A stretch of 22,621 nucleotides of DNA from Mansonella perstans (lineage: Eukaryota; Nematoda; Chromadorea; Rhabditida; Onchocercidae), in assembly GCA_037074765.1 (NCBI GenBank), contig JBAMDO010000422.1:1-22621 (forward strand), given 5' to 3'. The notes under the pieces were generated by a model. The model saw only the letters and a program-made list of their open reading frames with translations. It did not search any database and was not told where the DNA came from. This document shows positions 9,903-18,423 of this stretch, in pieces. Each line of letters begins with the position of its first letter. Within the stretch, counting starts at the first letter, position 1. Position numbers and translations under genes: made by a program.

Positions 9903-10971
9903 AATTGAAACGTGGGAACTGCTCATAAGCCAATGGCCAACAAAGGTCAGAGAAATCCCACGTATTGTAATCGATCCCGATCGACTACAACAATTGAACA
10001 TTCATGTCTTTACGGACGCATCCACCAAAGCATACGCGACAGCAATCTATGCAAAACAAGATGCAAATACATCTTTGATTTTTGCAAAATCGCGTATAGC
10101 TCCTATAAAAGGTATGACAATACCTAAACTAGAACTGCTAGCCATCCTAATTGGAGTACGAGCAACCAACTTCATCATCAAACAATTAGAAATCGAACAA
10201 CTAGGAGTCACATTGTGGTCAGATTCCCGATGCGCACTCCAATGGATCAAAAACCGATCAGGACTCCTACCCAGATTCATACAAAATAAAATCGACGAAA
10301 TCAGGATGTCAAAATTCTCATACCGATATGTGCCAAGTAAATGTAACCCTGCTGATATATTAATAAAGGGATATATGTCTCCAACCCAACTAGCAATGTT
10401 CGAGCAATGGTGGGTTGGTCCGCAATGGTTGAAGGAAGACGAATCCAATTGGCCATATTGGAAACACAATTTCAAAGAAGAAATTGAAGAAGAAGAAGCA
10501 ATCGAAATAACCGCCGCCGTGGTCACAACTCACCTCAACGAAAATTTTAAACTAATAGAGGTAAGCCGTTTTAGTAAATGGCTAAAATTAGTACGGACAA
10601 CTGTCCGAGTCCTTAAATTCATTAAACTCACGACGAAAAGGAAAATCGAATGGTTACAACCACTCTCGGCTGCAAAGGGACGATTCACAACCCATGACTA
10701 TAAATTAGCAGAATGGATACTATTCAAGCAAGGACAAGCAGGACAAATCACAGAGGAAGAAAAGGAGAAATGGAAACTGTATCGCGACGATAAGGGAATA
10801 TGGAGATCTCTGAGTCGATTAGAGAACTCAGAATTAGATAGGAGCAGCAAACACCCTATCTATCTCCCAAGACACAATCCGATAACCGAGCTCATCATAC
10901 AAAGGCATCATGAGGACTTACTTCATGCTGGAGTTGCCCACACGTTAGCAGAAATGCGGCGCAATTTCTGA
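9897..10971 (+). pseudogene. Pol fragment: RNase H and integrase zinc-binding domain
   Basis: RNase H begins with [15 protein letters not shown] (first catalytic Asp), then [13 protein letters not shown] (Glu) and [12 protein letters not shown] (Asp), followed by the [10 protein letters not shown] block (the usual His-Asn position is altered to Lys-Cys-Asn). The integrase zinc-binding module starts with [13 protein letters not shown] at 10969-10971 cuts the frame right after RRNF, where the family usually has Trp; the cysteine pair CRAC of the same module is encoded just after the stop in the same frame. Confidence 0.85.
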
Positions 10972-11451
10972 GGCAGAAGTGAAGTCAAGCGAGTCCTAAA
11001 CAAGTGTAGAGCTTGCAAAAGATGGACTACAAAGCCATTTGAGCTTCCGGAAATGCCCAGTCTCCCAGAAGAAAGGGTCACTCGGTCTAGAACCTTCGCA
11101 CACATAGGTCTAGACTATTTTGGCCCCCTCTCTGTTAAAACGAAGACGGGTATAACAAAACGATGGGTAGCTCTGTTTAAGTGCTTCACTACCAGAGCTG
11201 TTCATCTAGAATTAGCTGATAATTTATCAACCGAATGTTTCTTGGACATCTTTAGAAGATTCATCGCTCGACGAGGATGTCCAGAATCGGTCCTAAGCGA
11301 CAATGCAAGCCAGTTCCAACTCGTCTTCAAAGCAATCAAGGAACAGGATTCCCAACTAACAAACTTCCTCATGAAAAAGGGAATGACATGGAGAAACATC
11401 ATACAAAGGCTCCTTGGAACGGAGGAGTCTACGAAAGACTCATCGGCCTAA
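10972..11451 (+). pseudogene. Pol fragment: integrase catalytic core, first part
   Basis: This stretch continues in the same frame after the TGA: CRACKRW completes the zinc module, then the rve core starts. Catalytic Asp residues are in [10 protein letters not shown] and [11 protein letters not shown]. Near 11400 the frame shifts; residues after about 11395 in this frame do not resemble integrase and end at TAA 11449-11451. Confidence 0.85.
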
Positions 11452-12185
11452 CAAAAAGGGCCATGAGGAGAGCTATTGGCAGAAGGCTACTGTGGGAGAG
11501 AGAGTTAGTAACTCTCATAATAGAGATCAAAGGAATACTCAATACTCGACCTCTGACATACGTAAATTGCGATAACTACGTAATTATACGTCCAATCGAT
11601 TTCCTCTCCCCTGATGCCTCGCTAGTAACTCCCCTCACCAACATGGACGACCAAGAGGAATTTGTTCCTCATAAACCCAACAACAAGCAGATACTTATCC
11701 GATACTGGTTAAATACACTCAAAGTCTTGGATCTATTCTGGGAGATCTGGAGACGCGAGTATTTAACCAGTCTCAGAGAAAGATCACAAAGGTTTCATAC
11801 ATCCCCCAGAAATGTAGAAACCAGGATACCACGCGAAAGGGAGATTGTATTAGTCAACGAACCTAATATCCCTCGTGGTATGTGGAAACTAGCAAGGATC
11901 AAAGAAATCAAGGAAGGCAAGGATGGAAAGGCGAGAAGTGCCATCATTGAGACATCACAAGGAAAGATCCTCACCAGACCAATAAATGTTTTGTATCCTC
12001 TAGAAGTTGAGGATAACGAAACTGCTCAAGAATCAGCTCCTCAGGACTCAACTCCTCAGGACCCAACTCCTCAGGACCCAACTCCGCAGGACCCAACTCC
12101 TCAGGACCCAATCCAAACCGTCGAAGCAGAGGAGCCAATTGCTACAAGAACCAGAGCAGCCATTCGGAAACGGAACGAACCATAA
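11395..12185 (+). pseudogene. Pol fragment: integrase end and C-terminal domain, proline-rich tail
   Basis: The integrase frame resumes at about 11395 with [19 protein letters not shown], which carries the catalytic Glu. Family-typical LNTRPLTYVN and RPIDFLSP follow. The C-terminal part holds the BEL/Pao integrase tail block (ReREIVLVNEPNIPRGMWKLARI), and then five TPQDP-type repeats. It ends at TAA 12183-12185, 15 nt before the env ATG and in the same frame as env. Confidence 0.87.
12036..12110 (+). repeat. 15-bp minisatellite (5 units) encoding TPQDP repeats
   Basis: Five 15-bp units (consensus actcctcaggaccca) at 12036, 12051, 12066, 12081 and 12096 encode APQDS, TPQDP, TPQDP, TPQDP and TPQDP. 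The first unit differs at two positions and the fourth has one change (ccg). The repeats keep the frame at the acidic, proline-rich end of pol. Confidence 0.92.
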
Positions 12186-12200
12186 CCGATTTCCAAGACA

Positions 12201-13709
12201 ATGATGAACTGTCTTTATATCATGGCGCTCATTCTCATCACTACAGTCGAATCAAACGCTAAACAAAACTGTAGATGGATTACAGGTACCCCTTTCAACA
12301 TGCCGCAAAGGTGGAACTGTGACGAAATCATCCACCAAAACATCACCTTAACACAAGTCACAGTTTACACGCGGACACACGCAAGGATACCGGCAATCAA
12401 GTGTAGCAATATCACGAGAACGGTCTGTACCAAGGCCTTCTTACGACTATCCTTATCAGTAGTTTCAGATGAAACTACCACTTCTCCCATACCTTACCAT
12501 CTATGCACAAATTTATACGACCAGAGGGAATCAACCGAATCACCGTTAAAGAGAGTCAAGCCGAATAAATGGACAACGAACAACAATGTCCAGTATTCCT
12601 ACGGTTGGCTCGGAACTAGATGTCAAGCTACCACTAATTACGTGGTAGAAGAAGGATCACTCCTCCTTTACGACGGCAAAGGACTACTCTCAGATCTCGA
12701 TGATACAAATCACTGCCTAACCCAAAGTGGTAAGTGCATATTGCAGACCAGTATCATACTATGGGACAACACACAGGCAACCAGTAAATGCCTCTACAAA
12801 AGAATTGGGAGATACAACGCCCAAATATATGAAAATCACGTGATGATAGATGATCTGCAAACATCACTCACATTCGAGAGGAACGAGAAGCTGCAAGATA
12901 CAACTTGTAAGTTTTCTAAACCTCATCTTATGAATGGAGACATAATCATCGATGAAGGAGTCGATCAAGGGCAATCAACAAGTACGGTGAATTCGGATTC
13001 CAAGGATCAGCTAATCATGAAAGAACTAAGCAGGAAGGAGGAAACCGAAATAAGTAAATTTGATCCTGAAAATATTAAGTTTCAATATATTTTTGATATT
13101 ACAAATTTACAACTTAAACAACAATTAATTGAGACACAACGACGAAGTTGTGAAAATAGAAATAATTTATTACTCCTAATAGAATGGCTATCAACCAGTG
13201 ACCCGACCTTAGCAGCTAAATTATTAGTCCAGAGAAGTGATATTATAGCTAATAGGGTTAATGACAGGTTATATATAGCACCCTGTAATATTAATAATTC
13301 CGAATGGAAAAGGGTCGAATTCAAAGCAGGCATCGTCAGTAAACTTGAAGTCGAAAGAATCGACGCGGAATTAGAAATATTGGCACAAAGACACGAAATC
13401 ATCAACTTGAAAACCGATCTACCGAAGTCAAAGTTACTTTGGACCGAAGTAGAACAGCAAGGAGAAGAACTAATCGAACAGATAACAATACAATTCGAGA
13501 AAACAACAAAAACCATAGAAGAAGAATTAACGCTTATAATAGCTCATTGGAAACTTATCGCTATCGGTGTATGCAGTTTTGTAATTTTATTCATGGTAAT
13601 CGTTATAGAATTGAAATTTAAACTCATTAACTTCATTTTTCATTTTCTATGTATCAAAATTACAAAGCCCACGGAATCCATTCCTATGAGAATAGTCAAG
13701 TTCCCCTAA
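12201..13709 (+). CDS. Env-like membrane glycoprotein of the BEL/Pao element
   Basis: An uninterrupted 502-codon frame starts with ATG ATG at 12201. A hydrophobic signal-like start (NCLYIMALILITTV) precedes a cysteine-rich ectodomain with several N-glycosylation sequons, for example in HQNITL and CSNITR. A helical segment with RRSCENRNNLLLLIEWL and later VNDRLYIAPC follows. Near the end, a charged heptad-like stretch leads into one strong membrane segment at about residues 452-469 (LIAIGVCSFVILFMVIVI) and a short tail. This is the layout of a class of viral-type envelope proteins acquired by some BEL/Pao elements (Tas of Ascaris is the known nematode example). The middle segment faintly recalls chuvirus/gB-like class III glycoproteins, but I cannot establish that by eye. 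It is the only long ORF in the element besides gag that is undamaged. It could be made from a spliced RNA or by readthrough of the pol stop. Confidence 0.75.
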   Translation: MMNCLYIMALILITTVESNAKQNCRWITGTPFNMPQRWNCDEIIHQNITLTQVTVYTRTHARIPAIKCSNITRTVCTKAFLRLSLSVVSDETTTSPIPYHLCTNLYDQRESTESPLKRVKPNKWTTNNNVQYSYGWLGTRCQATTNYVVEEGSLLLYDGKGLLSDLDDTNHCLTQSGKCILQTSIILWDNTQATSKCLYKRIGRYNAQIYENHVMIDDLQTSLTFERNEKLQDTTCKFSKPHLMNGDIIIDEGVDQGQSTSTVNSDSKDQLIMKELSRKEETEISKFDPENIKFQYIFDITNLQLKQQLIETQRRSCENRNNLLLLIEWLSTSDPTLAAKLLVQRSDIIANRVNDRLYIAPCNINNSEWKRVEFKAGIVSKLEVERIDAELEILAQRHEIINLKTDLPKSKLLWTEVEQQGEELIEQITIQFEKTTKTIEEELTLIIAHWKLIAIGVCSFVILFMVIVIELKFKLINFIFHFLCIKITKPTESIPMRIVKFP

Positions 13710-13807
13710 ATGAACACGACAGTAGAAATCCCTATAATAATTATATTCCTCTATCATATAATCCAATTATACATTCATCAAACCCAGCAACTCCCCTCTC
13801 TCCGGAA

Positions 13808-14303
13808 TGTCGCGAAACTCGCGAAAATTAAAATAAATTTTATACAAATTAAAAGGAATGGTTTCCATGATTCATTAGTTATCTCATTTACATTTTTTAG
13901 AGTTATTTCCTACCAAATTCAAATGTGTTTTTTCTTTTTTCCCCAGATGTTTGTGTTCCGGTTATACAGTAAATTCTTTTCCTAACAATCACTCCAAATA
14001 TTCATTCAAATTCTCATCCTGAATTTCTCATTACCATACTTATATGTTAATTAGGTCTAACAGTTTCCGGTGTAAACCACTCCTTCTTCTAGACTATATA
14101 AACTGTACCTAACTCACAATCTTCATTCCAAGACATTCTAAGGACTCCAGTCTTGCTCACGCTTTATTCGCTATTCTACTGTTTACTATCCACTTTATTT
14201 TTCGTTCTAAAATAAAGGTTCAATTACCCAAGCCGAGGTGTTTTGCACTACAACGAACACACTCTGCTCACACACGGTTGCGCTCAACAAATTTTTCCCG
14301 ACA
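13808..14303 (+). repeat. 3' LTR (496 bp)
   Basis: Same termini as the 5' LTR. TATATAA at 14095 and AATAAA at 14211-14216, followed by the presumed end of R. A purine-rich tract is not seen just upstream; the preceding bases are pyrimidine-rich (ctcccctctctcc), with only ggaa before TG. Confidence 0.95.
14211..14216 (+). terminator. Polyadenylation signal in the 3' LTR
   Basis: AATAAA in the 3' LTR; the matching place in the 5' LTR is TATAAA. It would end both the element transcript and any read-through from upstream. Confidence 0.6.
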
Positions 14304-14308
14304 AACAT
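14304..14308. repeat. Target-site duplication, right (AACAT)
   Basis: Identical to 6259-6263 and directly after the CGACA terminus. Confidence 0.9.
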
Positions 14309-15568
14309 ATAAAAAAATTTTGCTAAATATACAGTAATCAAATCATTTAAATTGAACTGGCATTTTTGATTTATTGAACATAAATTCAGATATTTCTCTT
14401 TCAAGTTTATTCTGAAAACTTTGATTTATTGGATGCCAAGCCAACCATAAGGTGAACAGAAAAAATGAACACTCAAACAAATATAATTGTAACTGATTCC
14501 GCTGCCGAATTCGAAAAACAAATCTATTATTTTTTGTTATTTATTGATTTTAAGTAAATCATACTTTTCATTTGTCTTACAAAAGATAAAAAACAGGAAC
14601 TTTAAACTTTTCAGAATATGTAGTGGCAGTAATCAACATATCAGAAGAATAAAATTAAATAATTAAAAAAAAACCAAGAAAATGGAAGCGAAGAAAATAG
14701 GGGCGAAATTATCATAATTTCCTCAATTTGATTGAAGATCAAATAATTCTTATACTTTTTGTGGACCACTTTGATTTCAGAAGAGCAAATCACTAGTAGG
14801 TTGTCAGATGTACCATTATAATTGACTATAATTGATCTCTCAACTCATAATCTTATTGTATTTTGGGTGTTTCAAATTCATTCGAGATTTCAGCTCAAAA
14901 TTCGAATTAAGAAAAAGGTAAGAATTCTCAAATAAAAAGGAAAACAATCAGTCTATCCCAAGCATAGCATAAAAAATTTTTATTCCAAAAATGAGATGGG
15001 ACTTGGTAATGCTGAGAGAGTTGAAAATTTCACAGAAATAAAAAAATTGATCTTAAATTTCCCAGTCAGATCGGAGAAAATAAGTGCTCAGGAAATAAAT
15101 TATTAAAGGAATTTGAAAACTGGTAGCGACTCTTGATTTTTTTGTAACTTTAAAACGAAGTTATCAGTGAAGTGTCATTCTGTTATTGTCAAACACATAT
15201 TTATTTCTGCAATAAGTTTCCGCTGCTTAAAATTCCAGCAGTTTATGCAGTGATTCCAAAGAAAATCACAAGGCGGCATTTGAAAACAGCACGACAACAT
15301 TCTGCTCGGATAGCAGTCTTTTCGCCATTTTGCAAATTAACGTTGTCTAGTAAAATTAAATAATTAAAACGGAGTTTTAACATTTTTGATGTTTTAAGAC
15401 TCCAGAAGACGGTAGTATTTTCTTTAGCTTCCTAGTTGCAGTGAATCGCTTTCTGTTTACTGCATTAAAAACTCAACTGTGATTTTTCCTAAAGAAAATG
15501 TTTGGTTATTTGTTGGAATTTTTTTACTGGGCTGAATCTGAGTTTAATCTGAGTTTGTTTAATGGCTG
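14309..15568. other. Unassigned spacer between the LTR element and duplication copy 2
   Basis: About 1.26 kb of AT-rich sequence with no match to the flanks of copy 1. The only open stretch, 15172-15363 (63 codons), lacks a recognisable domain and coding-like context, and I do not call it a gene. No tRNA or other RNA gene was recognised. Confidence 0.5.
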
Positions 15569-15582
15569 AATCTGAGTTTAAT
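15530..15582 (+). repeat. Short direct repeat at the left edge of duplication copy 2
   Basis: The 19-bp string ggctgaatctgagtttaat occurs at 15530-15548 and 15564-15582, with a further partial aatctgagttt between them. Copy 1 has only the last part once (158-172). The local repeats sit exactly at the start of homology. Confidence 0.85.
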
Positions 15583-15743
15583 GTTTTTTCTATCATTTGC
15601 GAAGTTTCTTTTATACAGAGATATTTATTGACTGATTTTTAATTTTTAAATTGAAATCTTGTGTTTAATAGAAAGGTTTAGCTTAGCAGCGCTTGGTTGT
15701 TGTTCTTTTCTTTCCATTTCTAAGAAATATATCTTTAATTCAG

Positions 15744-18147
15744 GCGAAGCGTGAACGACAAAAGATGCGTTTGAAATTACGCAAAAAACTTGGTGAAGAA
15801 GCAGTACCAAAGGAAAAGCCACGAACGATTGAAACTACTCGTGAACATGATGATACTGTGATAGAAGATGACGATCAGGAAGTTTGTTCGCTAATTTTTT
15901 TAATACATTCTATATTTTCATAGAGATATAATTTGTAAATAATTTTAATGTGAGTTCTATAACATTGTAGAATAGATTTGAACAAGAGTCGTCACGGGAG
16001 CTTGCAGCTTTTAGAAACTGTACTATGTTTGAAGGTAAATTTCAGTTAAATTTTCGTTTTTAGTCATTAAACAAATGTCGTTTCGCGGATCTTTTTAAAA
16101 AAAAATTTTTTTTTGAAAAATCTGAATTTTGCTCCAGTGATTGACAAGCACTGTGGTTAAAAAGTAATGTATTTAACAGCGATTATCGCGAATGATTTAG
16201 TGCTACGTAAGGACTAATTTTTTGTTTAGTATTTTTGATTGAAATCTCTTATAGTTTAGATATTTGTAAAACTTAACGAAGCGTGCCGTTTTCAAGTTAT
16301 TTATTGGTTTTTTTTTTTTTTTTTTCAGGTTCAGCACGATGAAGCAAATGATGAGATAAGCGCATATTTTAACGATGAAGTGCCACCGAAGATTTTGGTA
16401 ACTACCTCACCATATGCTAAAGTGGTTAGTCCTTTTCGTGTAATAATTTTTAAAATACCCTGCTTGCATAGAAGAATGCATATCTTTCAATTTGCATGAA
16501 ATATGCTGACAGCACAATGCTACTAATGCTCTTTTGAATTTCAATTCACTGATTGCTGAAAACATTATATTCTTATTCATTTTTTCTTTTATTTTTAAGA
16601 ATACATTCAAGTTCTGCTATGAATTGCAAAAATGCATCCCGAATGCTGAAGTATTTACTCGTAAAGGAATTCCTTTAAAAAAAGTGGTAAAGCAAGCAAA
16701 GTCCAAGGAATATACTGATTTGATTGTAGTGCACGAAGATCGAAAGATGCCAAGTAATTTTTGTTTTTTCTTACTGTCAAATGACTTTAATGTAATTCCG
16801 TCTCATAAGTTTTTGAAAAAGCAAAAGTCTTATATTGAAATTTGATAGATAAAACAGTTAATATAAAAATATACTAATTGAATTGCAGTATCTGTAATTT
16901 TTTCAATATCTGTAATTCAATTTTTCAATATGACATTTCCAGATGGTATTGTTCTCTGTCATTTACCGGATGGTCCAACTGCGTTTTTCAAAATTAATAG
17001 TTTAACCTTTACAAAGAATCTCAAGGTGAGAATTTATTGATTGGCCGCTTCTTGATAATTTTGTTCGTTTCTTGATTTTCCTAATGTATAAATTGAGCAA
17101 TAAAAATAATAGTGTGGTATTGTAGACTTCATCTTATGGATTTTTGAAGTTGTAAAATTTAAAAATTTCATCTCCTTTCTGCTCTTCTAATCGCATAACC
17201 AGTAAAAAATTCAGCAAAAAAGGCATATTTTATTAAAGGACTTGATGGGTGACGAAACTTTAACATTGCAGAAAAAAGGCGAATCCACTGTGCATTATCC
17301 AGAATTAGTATTAAACAATTTCAACACTCGGCTTGGACATACAATTGCACGAATGTTTGCATGTCTGTTCCCACAAAAGCCCATGTATTCTGGACGACGA
17401 GTGGTTACTTTCCATAACCAACGCGACTATATATTTTTCAGGCATCACAGGTTTTGCATTACCATTATTTTCAATTGTTTTCAGATCATTTTCTTCATCG
17501 CTTACTTACATTTCTTGGTATTTTTAAAAATTATTTGAATTCCGCATCTGTCTTTTTCATTAATATAATGTCCTTATTTCACTTTTTTTTTCGAAAAGCG
17601 TTTTCTTATTCTTACTTGAACATGGAGGTTATTTTGTTTTTTGGCAACAAGATTTTTTTTTGAAACTTAAAATTAAATTTGTTGTTTCTTCTGTACTTTT
17701 ATTATTATTATTAATTATTATTACTGACACTTGTTTTTTTGCTGTAACAGATATGAGTTCAAAAGAGAAGGTGAAAAAGCGGCATTGCTTGAACTTGGGC
17801 CTCGCTTCACTTTACGGCTGAAGTGGCTGCAGAAGGGGACATTCGATAGTCGATATGGTGAATATGAATGGGTCTTAAAGGTATCTCCAGACTTTAATTT
17901 TTAATACTCATAAGATTCACTTCATTGCAAATTGGTTAATGAAATGTCCCTAAAAGTTTATAATTCCTTTATAGTAACAGCAAGAGAGGGTTCTTTGTAT
18001 TTTTGTGTTTTTGAGTGATGAGATATCCATTAAATTAAATTATATCTTTTAATTTAAGTCAAGTAAAGAAACCATGTTTTTTTTTTCATATGTTTTATTT
18101 TGCAGAGGCATGAAATGGAATCTAGTCGGAGGCGATTCTTTTTGTGA
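15744..18147 (+). pseudogene. RPF1: RPF1, copy 2, all seven downstream exons intact but exon 1 absent
   Basis: Exons are 15744-15881, 16329-16424, 16600-16753, 16943-17025, 17239-17450, 17751-17880 and 18106-18147, with splice sites and phase equal to copy 1. The encoded 284 residues match copy 1 except a Met to Ile change in the second visible exon (NDEISAYF). No frameshift or stop is present. Because homology begins only at 15569, inside the intron before this first exon, the N-terminal exon and promoter were not copied. The gene would need a new 5' end or be silent. Intact exons fit either recent duplication or a chimeric gene. Neighbours are the unassigned spacer upstream and the convergent SLC19 copy 2 downstream. 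Confidence 0.8.
15971..16034 (+). other. Candidate extra (poison) exon, RPF1 copy 2
   Basis: Counterpart of 558-621, with the same 64-nt length, acceptor attgtag and donor gtaaat; it differs at two positions (cac-a-ggag to cac-g-ggag, and ctgtgt to ctatgt). Confidence 0.35.
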
Positions 18148-18181
18148 TAATCTTTGGTTTAGTTATTATTGTACTTTCAAA

Positions 18182-18187
18182 TGAATA
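18182..18187 (+). terminator. Polyadenylation signal of RPF1, copy 2
   Basis: AATAAA in the string caaatgaataaatttttag, about 35 nt after the stop codon, matching the copy 1 position. Confidence 0.65.
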
Positions 18188-18423
18188 AATTTTTAGACAA
18201 ATGATCTCTGCGTTTTTTGAAATAGCATCCAAAGAAATTCTAATAAGCTGAGCAGTACGATTATTTGAAATTCTCTTTAAAAATCGTTTCGTAAGCGTAT
18301 AAGATTATTGTCGTTTTCAGTGCAGTATTTCTTTGCAATTCATTCAGGACAGCTTTTACCAAATGTAATTACTATTAATCAGCTCAGATTACTTATCGTA
18401 TCAGTATTTTATCTATCAGTATT

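Larger units (their letters stand above)
8440..12185 (+). pseudogene. Pol region of the BEL/Pao element (protease end, RT, RNase H, integrase), broken
   Basis: Pol normally copies element RNA into DNA and integrates it. Here the reading frame changes near 8438, near 9333 and back near 9390 (a compensating pair), near 9895, and near 11400. There is also an in-frame TGA at 10969-10971. Domain order and spacing are otherwise those of a BEL/Pao pol. The pieces are described in separate entries. Expressed as is, no full enzyme could be made. Confidence 0.9.
6264..14303 (+). mobile_element. BEL/Pao-type LTR retrotransposon with env-like ORF, full length but pol-defective
   Basis: This is an 8,040-bp element with direct LTRs (6264-6753 and 13808-14303), termini TGTCG...CGACA, and a 5-bp target duplication AACAT on both sides. 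The domain order is gag, protease, RT, RNase H, integrase, env. The Gag zinc knuckles, the protease motif DPGSQSSFI, the RT string IVYDASA and the RT motif YVDN are characteristic of the BEL/Pao clade. Internal coding sequence is visibly richer in G+C than the host flanks. Pol carries several frameshifts and one nonsense codon, so this copy should not be autonomous as written. LTR similarity implies a fairly recent insertion. Confidence 0.95.

Noticed and set aside
15172..15363. 63-codon frame in the spacer
   Set aside because: No domain, no splice context and no homology to the RPF1 N-terminus; too short to support.
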